64,000 nt of DNA from NCBI RefSeq assembly GCF_907164915.1, contig NC_061863.1, positions 21,584,710 through 21,648,709 on the forward strand, in the 5' to 3' direction. The notes beneath the pieces were generated by a model. It did not search any database, was not told the origin of the DNA, and saw only the letters and a program-made list of their open reading frames with translations. Positions 20,751-34,100 of the stretch are shown here, one piece after another (the stretch's first letter is position 1; every line of letters starts with the position of its first letter). The translations under genes and the position numbers were made by a program. The DNA comes from Impatiens glandulifera (taxonomy: Eukaryota > Streptophyta > Magnoliopsida > Ericales > Balsaminaceae).

Positions 20751-22614
20751 TATAAAAATAAAATCAAAATAATTAAACAAAAGGCCAAAACTTAATTAAA
20801 ACAATTAATTAAATTAATTATTTTGATAATTAAAATCTAAATAATTAAGGAAAATGGTCAAAACAAACAATGTAATTATTTGAGATAAATGTTGTACTAA
20901 ATTTATCTTAAAATAATTTTTAAAAAATCAAGAGATTAAATAAATAATTTAGAATGAAGTGACATACTCATTTCACCCCTAAAATTATTTATTTAACCCC
21001 AAAATATATAAAATAAAATAAAATAAAATAAATTGGCAAAATATTTGTCATATTTATTTTAATATTTTTGTATATTTAAAAAGATCAAAATTAAATAGCC
21101 TCCCTCAACACTTCTGAAGCCAAGAAATCACTTCTCAAGCTTCCAATCCGAAAAATACAAAAATCTGTCATTAAAGCTCAAAGCTTCTAGATTTTTGGAA
21201 TTTTTGGTATAGACCTTAAAGCTCGGGTCTGAGTATCTAGGAAGCTTCCTTAGGGTCTAGGGAGTGTTCTCCAACACTTGGTAAACTTCCAATCATCATT
21301 TAGTTCATACTTCAAGTTCGAAATAAAAAAATTTATATTTCAGTTCTCATAAGTTTGTATGTTGTCTGGTTCTTGAATTTGATGATTACAATCGATCTTA
21401 TGATCATTTATAATCTTTTTTCAAAAGCTAGAACTGATCAATCAGTCTTAAAAAGAAAAACCCAAATTTGAATTTAGAAAATCAAAAAATCGAGTTTTAT
21501 GTTATTGAGCTCAAGAACATCAGCTCAAAAAGCTTCTCAACATGTTTTTAATGACGTTGGACAATTGTTTGGATCATGTTTGATCTATCCCGATCATGTT
21601 TGATCAAAATAAAATTTTAAAAATAATTGAAATTTTTGAGTGCTTGAATTGGTCCAAACGAACAACCAGTGTTCTTATTTTGGTACCAATTAAGTATATG
21701 AAGTATATAAGGAAGTTATTGGCAATCTCTTTACACTTCAAAACATCTTTATAACCAAAAACCTGGTTTTTAACTACAAACTATTTTGAACAAATTGATC
21801 ATCACTCAAGTCGATTGATGCCTTGATGTGATGTTTTAAATGTTCATGGGAGCATTATGAAGCTACTCATGTCATTAAATCGAATAATCCAAGCCTCCGT
21901 CAAAAATGAAAAACCACCAATTTTGATGTTCTTGAGAACCGGTAGGTCTGACCAACGACCGAGAGGTCCAACCGATGTTCTTCGTCTAGGACAGAAAGGT
22001 CCGACCGAGGATTTTTACATCCGACCAAGTGGTCAGACTGACCGATAAATCTTGCACCTGACCGAGAACTCCTAAACCTATGACCGATGACTTCCACCTT
22101 AGGACACTAAGGTCTGTTTAGTTCCATTTATAAACTTCCAAAATTACTTTTTGTAATTTTGGAATCTCAAATCATTTTCTAAAATTCCAAAAAAATAGAA
22201 AATTACTTTAAAATATTTTTGGGATATTTCCGATTTTTTTTGACAAAGACTCGTTTATGATTTATTTTAAGCCCTAATACTTTTTAAATTGATGTTCTTC
22301 AAATACTTTCCTCCCTAAGTTAATATCAGCAACGCGTATCATCATTTAAATAATTGTTGTTACAATTTTTTAAATAACGCACAAACTTTATGCATACTTA
22401 GGACCGAAAGAATAGTTGGTTAAAATAAAACGTTAAACAACCGATTTTCAAAAGCTAAATTTATAAGTAGAGACCGTTTTTAAAACGGATATGGAGGATG
22501 AAGTGTGAAAGCCTTTTCCTAAGTATCACCAAGCTATAAACCAAAAAGAAACTCTAGCTAATATGTTTATACACGTATGTCATTTTTTTTTTATTAATTT
22601 TCTAAAAAATCAAT
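20751..22614 (+). mobile_element. Tat/Ogre-like gypsy LTR remnant (plus strand)
   Basis: About 20,790-21,880 is the plus-strand relative of the minus-strand remnant at 1-2,060. The stretch 21,945-22,100 has the GACCGA repeats, and 22,100-22,614 aligns with 18,811-19,330. It ends at AATCAAT before TGGTAACTCTG (22,615-22,625), a mutated form of the TGGCGACTCTG primer-like site. The pieces therefore order as one LTR. The small overlapping ORFs at 21,857-22,097 arise from the GACCGA repeats. Confidence 0.55.
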
Positions 22615-22625
22615 TGGTAACTCTG

Positions 22626-22749
22626 TTTAAAGAAAATAATATTTTAAATTAATTATCTTTAATTAATTTACACAACTATTTTCTAAAAATTAACTTTTAA
22701 TTGAATTACCGTAAATCTCAAGATTATTTAAATTTGAATCAAAATTAAT
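22626..22749 (+). other. Tat-like leader remnant
   Basis: AT-rich sequence resembling 19,342-19,450. It is interrupted at 22,750 by an inverted Sirevirus-type LTR. Confidence 0.4.
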
Positions 22750-23980
22750 TGTTAGAATCGGTGTTACTAATAGAGACAAAGGTCTGACTATTATGAACAG
22801 TTTACGATATTTGATTCGATAATAATCTTATGAGGGATTAGTATATGTTTCTATTCTTCGCAAATCTTCACAAACTCTTGAAACGGATTCAAGTGCGGAA
22901 TTGTTTGTTGGATTTGAAGATTCAAACAAATGAATGCAAATGGACGAAAGTAAATAACACATGGATTTTTATGGATGTTCGGAGATAAACCTCCTACGTC
23001 ATTACTTCTTCCACAATCGGAAGGATATCCACTAAAGACTTTGATTCGAGTACAACTCACTCTACTAGCTAACTCTCTATTGAACAGAATACCCTCTGTT
23101 CAACTTACAACACTGAGATTTCTCACCGAAAAGACAGTATGCAATAACAATATGATCACATAGTGAAACAATGAGTAGTTCGTGCTTTTAGCTTGAGAGT
23201 AATTTTCTTGAAACAAGTATGTGAAGAAGTTCGTGAAGCGGTTCGATCATTGTCCTTGGGCTTCTAATTATAGTTGAAGTGAACCAACGGTTGAATATTC
23301 TTTATGGACACGTGGCATGTGTCCGTTAGATGGTCGTCTCTGAGCATTTGGATCGTGGCCGTACAGAACAGGTAGTGCGCCGAATATCCTCTAATATTGT
23401 CTTGTACTAGTGAGGTACGTGGTAGTTATTAATACGTTGTTAGAACTGAGTGAGTACGTGGTTAGATGGATGCTTCCTTCAGACGACTGTTGAAGCAAGG
23501 CATCAAACGTTCTCTTTATACTGCGTCTAAAGGAGTTAGACGTCGTCTAACTATGCTTCCCTTTAAACCGCGTCTAAGGGAGTTAGACCTTGTCTAACTA
23601 CGTTTTCTTTCAGATCGCATCTAACGGAGTTAGACATCGTCTAACTACGCATCCCATTAACCACATCTAAAGGAGTTAGATATCGTCTAACTACGTTTCC
23701 CTTTAAATTGCATCTAAAGGAGTTAGACCTCGTCTAATTACGCTTCCCTTTAGATTGCGTCTAAAGGAGTTAGACCGCGTCTAACTATGTTTCCCTTTAG
23801 ACCGCATCTAAAGAAGTTAGACCTCGTCTAATTACGTTTCCCTTTAGACCGCATCTAAAAGGGTTAGACAACTACGTCTACTTACATACTTCAGACTTCG
23901 TCTAAAGTAGCAAGACGTCTTCTGTAAGTGCCTACTTCAGACCACATCTGAAGTAGCATAGATTTGTGCCTACACAAGAC
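22750..23980 (-). mobile_element. Diverged Sirevirus-type LTR, minus strand
   Basis: Read on the minus strand it ends like the other LTRs (GATTCTAACA for GATTCTATCA) and carries their conserved 3' third: 'CCGAACATCCATAAA', 'CGCACTTGAATC' and the GTTGTAAGTTGAAC phrase all recur. The TTAGAC/GTCTAA minisatellite is expanded (about 23,500-23,900) in a variant form with AACTACG(C/T)TTCCCTTTAG. The head and the tRNA-like block are not recognisable, so the 5' end of the LTR is lost or too diverged near 23,980. It is older than the three plus-strand copies. Small ORFs inside are not genes. Confidence 0.75.
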
Positions 23981-24511
23981 AAATTATCTAACTTAGTTTT
24001 ATTCAGACTACATCATTAAAACCATGTTGAGCATAATCTCTTACGTTAATTAATTATGTCTTCCTTAATTATTTTTTCTCTTTTCTTTGTTTTATTTAAC
24101 ATAACATTAATTATTTTTATTATTAATTTTTAAAGCTATCAGAAATTATTTTAAAAAATTTTAATATAATATTTATTACAAAAGAGAGATTTTTGCCACG
24201 TAAGCTGATGTTAAAATTCTCAAACTTCGTTCAAATGAAATCCTAAAGTGAGTTTTTCCAGAAGTTACAAATACTAAATTAGTGTGTTAGAAAATATTTA
24301 GTAAAGAACAAATTTGGAGATATTATATAGATTTATGAGGAGTGACATGAGAGAAAAATTGGAAAAGATAATGATTTAACATCATGAATGGAAAAAAGAA
24401 AAAGTATAAAGAGTGAGTAAGATGAGAATTATTATTTTTTTTTGGTTCAATCAAATTAATCCTTAACCTATTATTTATTATAAATTTCATCCTTTAATCA
24501 TTTCACTAAAG

Positions 24512-24565
<54 letters not shown>
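24512..24565. repeat. (TA)n microsatellite
   Basis: A 54-bp run of alternating A and T interrupted once by TTAA; it is able to extrude as a cruciform. Confidence 0.95.
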
Positions 24566-26003
24566 GAAAGTGTAGAAGGTTATAAATAAAATGGTACAAA
24601 ATGATATCATTAATATAAAATATTGATGATTGATTTAATTCTTCATTGGTTAATTTGGGTATGAAGATATTTAAATACCTTAAGTTTTTTATAAACATAT
24701 ATATGTTGATGTGTTTAATTTATTTAATGGGTTCTATTTGAATGAAAGTCTTGTGACATTTATTCTTTCTATATTATTATTTTTATTTAAATCACATTAC
24801 TTAATTGAGAATAATATTTACATATATTATATTTAATATTTTCTTTATCAAATTTAATATTTATTTATTATTATTTAAAATTATTTATATATTATAATAA
24901 GTAAGATTTGTTAATTTAAAAGGGATTAACATATTTATCATGATTTTTGAAATAATGTGACATCATTTTTATTTTAATATATTAATATTATTAAAAAAAT
25001 ATTTGTTATTATATTATTATTTATTTCCATACATTAAATCTAAATTATTCAATTTAAAAAATTCTTAAGTTAACAATATATTATTAAAATGGTTTTATTT
25101 ATATATATATATTTTAATAAGATTAATTATTTTAATTTATATATATAATATATTTATTTAAAATATTTATTAAAATATTACTAATTAACTTCTTTAATTT
25201 AATATAATTTCTTTTATCTTAAAAAATATTTTATTCATCTATTTAAATTTATAAAATAAATATTTTAAAATATAAATCTAAAATGTTACTGTAACAAAAT
25301 AGGTTTTAAAAGTATAATAATTTAAATAAAATATTTAAAATAATAAAATTGTTTACAAATATTTATTTATAAGACTAATAATTTTAATGTACATATAATT
25401 CTATTTATAATACAATAATTATTTAAAATAACTTTTTTTTATATATTATTCTGTTTATAATATATTGTTAATTATTTACTATATCAATTAAAACACACTT
25501 TAAAAATATGGTTTTATTTATATATTTATTAGAATAAATTTATAATTTTAAAAGAAATAATTATATATTTTAATATCGTATTTAACCAAAATTATATATC
25601 TTAAAATTTTAAATGTTAATTTAATTAAATATTTTTTAAAATATATTTTATTTTAAATTAATATTATTTAATTATTAAATAAAATTAAATATATTTTAAT
25701 TATTAATCTTATAAATATTTTATAAATATTTATAATAAAATGATTAAATTAAAATATAAAATGTATTAAAATTTAATTATAATTAATTTAATATATTTGA
25801 TTAATTTGGTAAATATTTAATTTAAAATGAAATATACATTTTAAAAATAAATATTATTACTAAATTTAATTTTAAAAATTAAAAATTTAAATTTAATATT
25901 TAATAATTATAAATTATAAATTAAAAATAAAACTAAAATTTATTTTTAAAAAAATTACTTTACATTGAATTTGTTGTATTGCCATACACAAGAATCAATC
26001 ACT

Positions 26004-26063
26004 CACAATAAGAATCAATATGTAATATGTGATCACAATAAGAATCAATATGTAATATGTGAG
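26004..26063 (+). repeat. Exact 30-bp tandem duplication
   Basis: Two adjacent copies of a 30-bp unit that begins CACAATAAGAATC and ends with a TGTAATATGTGA-type phrase. Confidence 0.9.
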
Positions 26064-28135
26064 TATAAGTGAGAAATTACAAGTTTTACAAAATTGAAGT
26101 TAAATATTTTTGGTAAAATAATTATTAAATAAAAAACTTCATTTATATTATTATATATATTCTTATTTTTATGATTTAGTGATTAATAACATCACATTTT
26201 ATTTTAATAAATAAATTATAAATAAATATAAATAAATAATTTATTACTTTTTAAATAATAATTTTTTAAATAATAATATTATTTTATTATTATTTTATCT
26301 TTAAAATATTATTAATTTATAAAGGATTAGTTATGATTTTTAAAATAAACTATTTATTATTATTATTATTTTTTATTAATTATTATTAAAAACATTTGTT
26401 ATTATATTATTTGTTTGAATATCTTAATTTTAATTAAATATTATTAAAATGAATAAATAATAATATATTTTGAAATTATAATTTTATTTTAATTTATTTA
26501 ATAAAGTTAACTATTTTAATATATATATAATTATATTTATAATATCTTATTTTAAATTATTAATAAAATATTATTAAATAAATATATTTTTTATAATATA
26601 AGTTTTTTTTTATCTTAAAAATAACTTATTATTTATTTAAATTATAAATATTATAATTTATATAAATAAAATATTTTGAAACATTAATATTATTTTGAAA
26701 CATTTTATAACATTAATAATTTTAATTTATATTTAATATATATATATATATAATATTTTAATATATAATAATTATTTAAACATTCAATTCAATTTAGTTA
26801 TGATATAGTTAAATATGTATTATAAATAGAATTATATATATTTAAAATATTAATTTGGTTTTATTATTTATTTTTAAATATCTTTTATTCTGAATAAAAT
26901 ATATTATAAGTAGAATTATATATATATTAATTAAATATTTAATTTTATTAAAAAAAATTAAAATTTTATTATAAAGAAAATTATATATATATGTAAACTA
27001 GAATTATTAATTCTTAAAAAAAATAAAATTTCAAAATGTTTTATTATTTATAAACAAAAATATATCATAAAAAAATAATTATTTGTTAAGTAGTTAAGTG
27101 AACTGTTACCATTTTAGTTAAACAATTTTGTTTTTTTATTTTAGGGTCAGATTTAATAAAAATAAAATACAAATTTAAATAATTTTTTTTTTAAATATAC
27201 AAAAATTGTTTAGAAAACAAATATCATATTGTTTTTGATTGATTTTAATAATATTTGATTAAATAAGTATTTTAAATTATTTAAGAAGTGTATTATTAAT
27301 TTTTTTTGGGATGAAAAATCGGTTAGGTTAGACCATTTAACAATTAAACCTTCCAAATTTAATATTCTAAATAATTATTTTTTTAAGTAGGTTAAATTAA
27401 AAAAAAAAGATTAATAATGATATTTACAAAATTTGAATATCTCAAATATAAGTATAAATACACCACTTTAACATTATTATTATATAATTTTTTATAATTT
27501 TTTTATTGTAAAATCAAATTATGATGTTTTTAAAACTTTTTTCTTTAAATATATATAACTTGAGAGTTAAAAATTAACCTACAAAATATAATATATATAA
27601 ATATATATAAAATTTTAAATTAAATTGATCTAATGGTTAAGAGTTAATCTTCACACTACACTTAATATTGGTTCGTGCAATTTTGATGTGTCTTAATTAG
27701 TGCGATTTTAATTTATTTTGATATGTCTTAATTAGTGCGATTTTAGTTTTGACATGATGTTACAAAGATTTAAATTGAGTATTGCGATATGATAAACAAT
27801 TTTTTTATACTTAAAAAAATCGAGCTATTCACGGCGTTTTCGTGTTATCGACGCAACTGCATGACTTATTTGATTTTCATCAATATTAACCCATCTTATT
27901 AAATTTAATAAAAAATCTAATTTTATAAGGTTTGGTTTATGTTTTATGTGTTTCTTATGATTCTTACTTTATTCTATATGATAGATGACATCAAATTGTC
28001 ACCCAATAAAGAAAAGAAAAAATTTGTGCGGAAAACGAAAGACATGCAGCTGGGCTACCAACCCATATCTCTCCCTTCACTCTTCAGTATTCCCAAAACC
28101 ACATTTTTGTTTTCTTGACAGAATTGAGGGTTTAG

Positions 28136-31100
28136 ATGACAGTGGAGACTAAGGCGGAAGCGATAACCAACGGCGAGCCCAAGCCTAACATGTCTACTAT
28201 CAATGAATTTCAGAATCTACTACTGGAGACGATGAAAGGTTGCGAACAGAGGGGTGAGCCTGTCATTGTCTGGACAATGGAGGTTGCTCACTGCATCGAC
28301 GAAGCTGGATTAGGGTTCCCCAGTTCTGATTTGGGTATTTTGATTGTCTCTCTGCTGACCGACGCCAGTAATTTACACAAACCGTCCCTTTGGAAGTTCC
28401 TTGATCAAGCTCTTTCCTCCTCTCTCGTATCCCGTATCCACGTTCTATCTCTCCTTACTTCCAGGTCAGTTGCATTTTCTCTATTTCATCCTGTATAAGC
28501 TATTTTAACATGTCATTGTATTTTCCGAAATGCTCATTTACGGTAAACTTTGTTGTTGTGTTGTTCTAATCAGATACCTAGTTTAATGGAAAGCTCAGTC
28601 TGATCAGTCTATCATTTGGTAAAACCTTATTTTCATCCTCCCTTTTGTATCTTTCCTGCAGGGTGATTCCTAAGCGGAATACACAACCCCAGTCCTATAG
28701 ACTCTATCTTGAACTTTTGCGGATATATGGATTAGTATTTGATGCTCTTGGAGAAGAGTCTTGTGGAGAGTAAGTGTATATCATCAGCTTTTCTTATATT
28801 TGATTTTGCAGCTCATAATCATTGTGGACAGATAGGAAATTCAACTATTAATCTAGGTTCTTTTGCTCCCAATCTCTCTAATGTTACATATCATAATTGT
28901 TTTCTGTAAATGTAGGATATTAAAATCAATTGATCTCGCCCTTAAGCTATCCCAGACGTATAAAACTCAGGTTGTGGAGCTTGGACATGCTATAGTGTTA
29001 TGGCTTTTTAGCATCGTCAGTGCATTGGTTGACAGCATATTGTCTGATTTGGGGTTGCATGTGACATCTAAGGATGGTACAAGTGAATTGATAAAAGGTG
29101 AAGATAGTGGAAACATGGACATAGATTTTCAAGATAGCGAGATTCTTCAGACAAATGGACACTGTGAAAATATAAGGAGATTGAATTGGCATGTGGCACT
29201 GGATGTGTTGGGACAAATTATAGAAAACAAGAAGGCTATTGTTCTACTTCGCCTTGTTCACTTGAATATGTATGTGTGTTCTTCTATCTGAATATAGTTT
29301 ATGTCACTCTTCCTCATTCTTTACAGTCTCAATTCCAATTTATTGATTTATCTCCAAAGGACTAGTTGTAAGCTCTAGAACCTTATTGCAATTTGTTTTT
29401 TCCGTAATACTCAGCTGTTCCCCTTTCTTATGTCAACTGCATGAACACTGAATATAAGTATGCTTTTTATATGCATAAATGAACTGAATCCGTGTAGAAA
29501 TTGGAAGTCTTAATTTACATTATTTGCTTCTCTCAATTTTTAAAATATTATTGAAAGAGAGTTGCAGAGAATTTACTCTGTTGCAATGAGTTATCATGTA
29601 TGCATATGACCTAATGTATTACTGTTCTGATGTCAAATTTACACAGTTTAACTGTAAATTTCCCATATCTTATATCTTTTCCTTTGGTTGGGGAATTTTG
29701 TTTTAGGCCTGAAACCTTCAATGGGTTGATACAAAAGATGAATTTTCTTGAAAGTCATAAGCTAGTATCACTAAAGTTGGAGTCCAAACAGCTTTTTGTA
29801 AGAGCTTCTACGAACATTCAAAGAATTTTGAACTTTGAATATGAGTTGAACAAGCGCAAGATGGTGGGGATGCTCACATGTATACAATCTTGTTATCGAA
29901 TTCCTAGCTGCTATTCTGGATCTGGTTTGTCTGCTTGTTGGATTCCTTTCGACATTTGCATGGAGAATGCCATGAATGGAAGACAATTTTCTGTCACATC
30001 TTCAATTGACGTCTTTGCAGGTAAATTCACCTAAAGATTTCTTCCTGGAGATATTCTGTTTCATTATTTTGCCATTCTATTTTAATTGGAAAAGCTTTAC
30101 CACTGCAAGGACTTTGTAACTTATACTGTTGTTGCATACTTGCAGAAACAATCAAAACACTTCAAGTACTTAACTGTGCAAGTTGGGAAGAAACCTTCCT
30201 GGCGCTATGGCTTTCTTCCCTGCGGCTTGTGCAACGAGTTGAGTTTAGAAAACACTGCACAACATGAATTTCTTTATTTTTTAGATCATGGTTTTTTCCC
30301 TTGGAGGCTGGCATAGCATCCCATGGCCATGACCTCACTTCATTGAATGTGTTCTTAGAGAGAATCTGTCATATGCTATTATTTCATTCTAACCTTTACA
30401 GAATCAAACTAATACCTCAACTTCTTAATTCAAACTCTTAATAACATGAACTTCTTACCGTTGCTATAAATTTCATGACTCTTAAATTCATATTATTTTT
30501 CATGTTCGATTTCAGGAACGTGACCCCCTAGAAGGCCCTATTCCTCATCTTGAGTCTCGTCTTTGCATCCTATTGTCCATTACCCCCTTAGCTATTGCTC
30601 TTGTGTTGAAGGATGATGCTGTACAATGTTGTCAGGAGAGTGATCATACATCAAGGAAAAATGGTCTAGTTTCTTCGCTGCAGATTCTAGGACAGTACAC
30701 AGACCTCTTATGTCCCCCAACATCGATTGTCAATGCAGCAAATAGTGCAGCTTCTAAAGCAACAAATTTCTCTTATAATGCCAAAACTATGAAGGATGAT
30801 AGGGGAGATAGTCATATCGATACTTCTCTGGCAGCTGGTAATTCTTCTAAGTGAGGTGATCTTAGTTCTCATGACATGATATGAATTGATTATACTATTG
30901 CATGTTAGTATGTTATCCTAGGCCTTGTTTATAATGTGGGTTATTTGAGATTAATTCCAAATAACTGTAACAGGTGGGTTAAGTCATAATGGGTTTGCTT
31001 AAGCCCTGTAGTAAATAAAGACTGTCTTTACAGACATTAAATACCTATTAAGTAATATAGTTTAGGCCTTATACAGGGGATCAAATATGCTGTTCCAGAT

Positions 31101-34100
31101 TTTGTGTTCCATTCTGTACCATCTTGTGAAAATAGGTTGACTTCTTATTTTCCCTCTTCATTCTCTTCATTACTTTTAACTCATTCTATAAAATGAACTT
31201 TTGACTCATTCTATAAAATGACCAATTTTTTTTTGAAGGTAGTACAAAGTGGATCATAAAATCTGGAACAACAGATTTGAACCCCTTATACAGTTATAAT
31301 GAGTTATAATGAGTTGTAATTTCTATAAGTAGTTGTGCTGAATAATGAGTTGAAAGAGTAATATGTTTCTCTCATCTACTGTCTATCTCTTCTCTCCCAT
31401 CTTGATTCTCTATTATCTCATCGTCTTCTATGTTGGTTACTGTTACATTAGTATCATATTCACTTTCCTGGTACTATGGACATGGTAGAAACATGCTCAC
31501 AACTGGAGATGGATACTTTGAAGGATGCGATTATCACTCTTACGAACCAAATCGTGATCCAATCCACTCAGATCGAAGTGCGGTCGGAACACATGACTAC
31601 ACAAGCGGAGAGGCTCGGTAATCATGACAACCATATGGCTTGCATGATGCGTCTTCTGGAGATAGGTTCACAGACTAGAGCACTAGGAGAAGGCACCTCT
31701 AGTGATGGTTCACAAGTTCAACATGGAGATCGTGAGAAGTTGATGATTACAGAGCTCCAACGTGGTTCACGAAGATTGATTTTCCGAAGTTTGATGGTTA
31801 GGTTGTCGTTGGATGGATCCTCACAGCGGAACAATTCTTTCGTGAAGCGACAAAGGCTCATGCCGCTTCAGGTCACTTGACGGGAAACACAAAGACATGG
31901 TATGGTTTCTTCCTCTGCCATCGACTGAATTAAAAGAAGCTATGCTCACTAATTTTTGTCTGAAGCCGTTTGAAGGCCTATCTATGAATGCCCTTATCAA
32001 ACTTAGACAATTTGGTTTGATTAAGGATCATAAAGGGTTGTTCATCGATATTATGCAGTAAAGCAATTGCCGAACTTCCCTGATGATGAGTTAATTAGTG
32101 GATATTTAGGGGTATTGAAGAAGAAACTGCGAATGCAGTAAGGATGATGAAGCCTTGTACATTTTTGAGGCCAATATTACACAGTTTTAAATCATAAGTC
32201 GACGTTGTTCTACAAGGGCTTACCTATGTTACCAACTCCTCAACCTTTTTCTTCTTCTGCCAAACCTTTTTCGCAATCCACATCTTCACATAACCTCTCG
32301 CTTTCTTCTGCGTCTTCCAGTCCATTCATTCCACCAACTTCCTCTGTCACTTTCAATGTGTCTCGGCCTTCCTTGTCTCGTTCTCCTAGCACGTGGAGAC
32401 GCCTCAATAAAAAACCAGAGAGGAGAAAATGGCTAAGGGCTTATATTTCACATGTGATGAGAAGTACAATAGAAATCATGTGTAAGGCTGTGTTATTTGT
32501 CATTTTTCCTACTGAGGGTGATGCAAAGATACATCTTGAACCTGATTTCTTTCTGAACATCTTCCTTCCGATATTCTTTTCTGAACATCACTCCTAGTAT
32601 TTCCATTAACATTTTGAATGGAAATCATACAGTTAGTACAATGTGCATTGCAGGAAATGATTGGCCAATGTTCTGTTTTGATTTAGATCGATTCGGGCAG
32701 TACTCACAACTTCCTCAATCCTCGTATCCTTCGTCACATTCCTTTACTGTTTGATCCGTTGAATCCTCAACTTCCTCAATCCTCAACTCTGAATATGTCC
32801 ATTTCCGTTGTGGATGAATCTTCTCTTGTTAGTTTGAGATTTATCACTAACAATTGCAGATGCATGGATTAAATTTCTCAAATGATGTTCATATGCTCAA
32901 TAGTTGATTTCTCAGGTGAATTCACTTGCAATTTCAGCCAACTCACAATGAAGTTCATATGAGAGGGATCTGAAATTACTTTGTATGGTAGTCAAGCGGG
33001 AGAAATCAGCCTTATATCAGTGAATTAGTTATCTTCGGCTGAAGAAGCTTAGTTCAGCTGAGTATGATCTGAGCTCCTTATTTGCGAGTGGTTCGTCACC
33101 AGTCTAGGAGGCCACAGGTCCAACTACCAACACAGCTACCACCTATACATGATTTTGATCATAAAATTGTATTAAAAGATGGCACTAACCTTATTTGTTC
33201 TAGGCCGTATCGATATACAAAGTTACTGAAAGATGAAATCTAGAAAATTGTGGAGAAAATGTCAAGTCCATTTTCCTCACAGGTGGTCCTTGATCGTATG
33301 AAGGATCTCTCTTGGTGGTTGTGTGTCAACTATTGTCGCCTCAATGATGCCACTATTAAAGCCAAAATTTGGATCCCTATTATTGAGGAGTTGATTGACG
33401 AGCTTCATGGTAGCACTATATATACCAAGTTGGACCTTCGAGCAGGGTATCATCAAGTGCGAATGAGCCCAGAGGATGTCCAAAAAACTGTCTTCCGGAC
33501 TCCTGACAGTCATTTCAATATCTTAGTAATGCTGATTGGGCTTACAAATGCCCCCTCGACGTTCCAATCGTTAACGAATGTTTTCTTTCGCCAATTTCTG
33601 CGCAAGTTCATGTTGGTGTTTTTCGATGATATTCTTATCTACAACAAGACGCTCGAAGATCATTTGTATAACTTTCTGTTGTTTTTTTCAAGTGCTCAAC
33701 TCTCACTCCATGTTTCTGAAACATAGCAAGTGCTCCTTTGCTTCTTTGGAGGTCGAGTATCTAGGACATGCTATTTTGGAAACCGGAGATGTGGCTTACC
33801 CAACAATGGGCAACCTGTCCCAATCCATGCCCCATATATCCGTGGTTCTTCGGTGGAAGCAGTCGATAGTCGATTGTTAGTGGCCATAGAAGCAATTATA
33901 ACTCTCCTGAAATTTCATCTTGTTAAAGCTCAGACACGAATGAAACTTCAAGTAGATAAACTGCGACAAGACTATCTTTTCTGTTGACGACTGGGTGTTC
34001 GTGAAACTGCATCCATACCGCTAACAATACGGCTAGAGTAGGGTCTTTCGCGTATAAACTCTTGCTTCCTCTAAATACTATGATTTATGATGTATTTCAT

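Larger units (their letters stand above)
23981..28000. other. Extremely AT-rich intergenic block
   Basis: About 4 kb of mostly A/T sequence with no ORF of interest. It holds an AT dinucleotide run (24,512-24,565, one interruption), an exact 30-bp tandem duplication (26,004-26,063), and a small duplication of TTAATTAGTGCGATTTTA near 27,690-27,745. No transposon ends are clear to me. It separates the retrotransposon nest from MED33, with properties of a matrix-attachment-like or decayed-MITE region; that is only an impression from composition. Confidence 0.6.

Noticed and set aside
31430..31621. Extra MED33 exon in intron 6
   Set aside because: It overlaps the gypsy leader and gag-like frame, has no suitable splice sites, and the 12-exon model already joins in phase.
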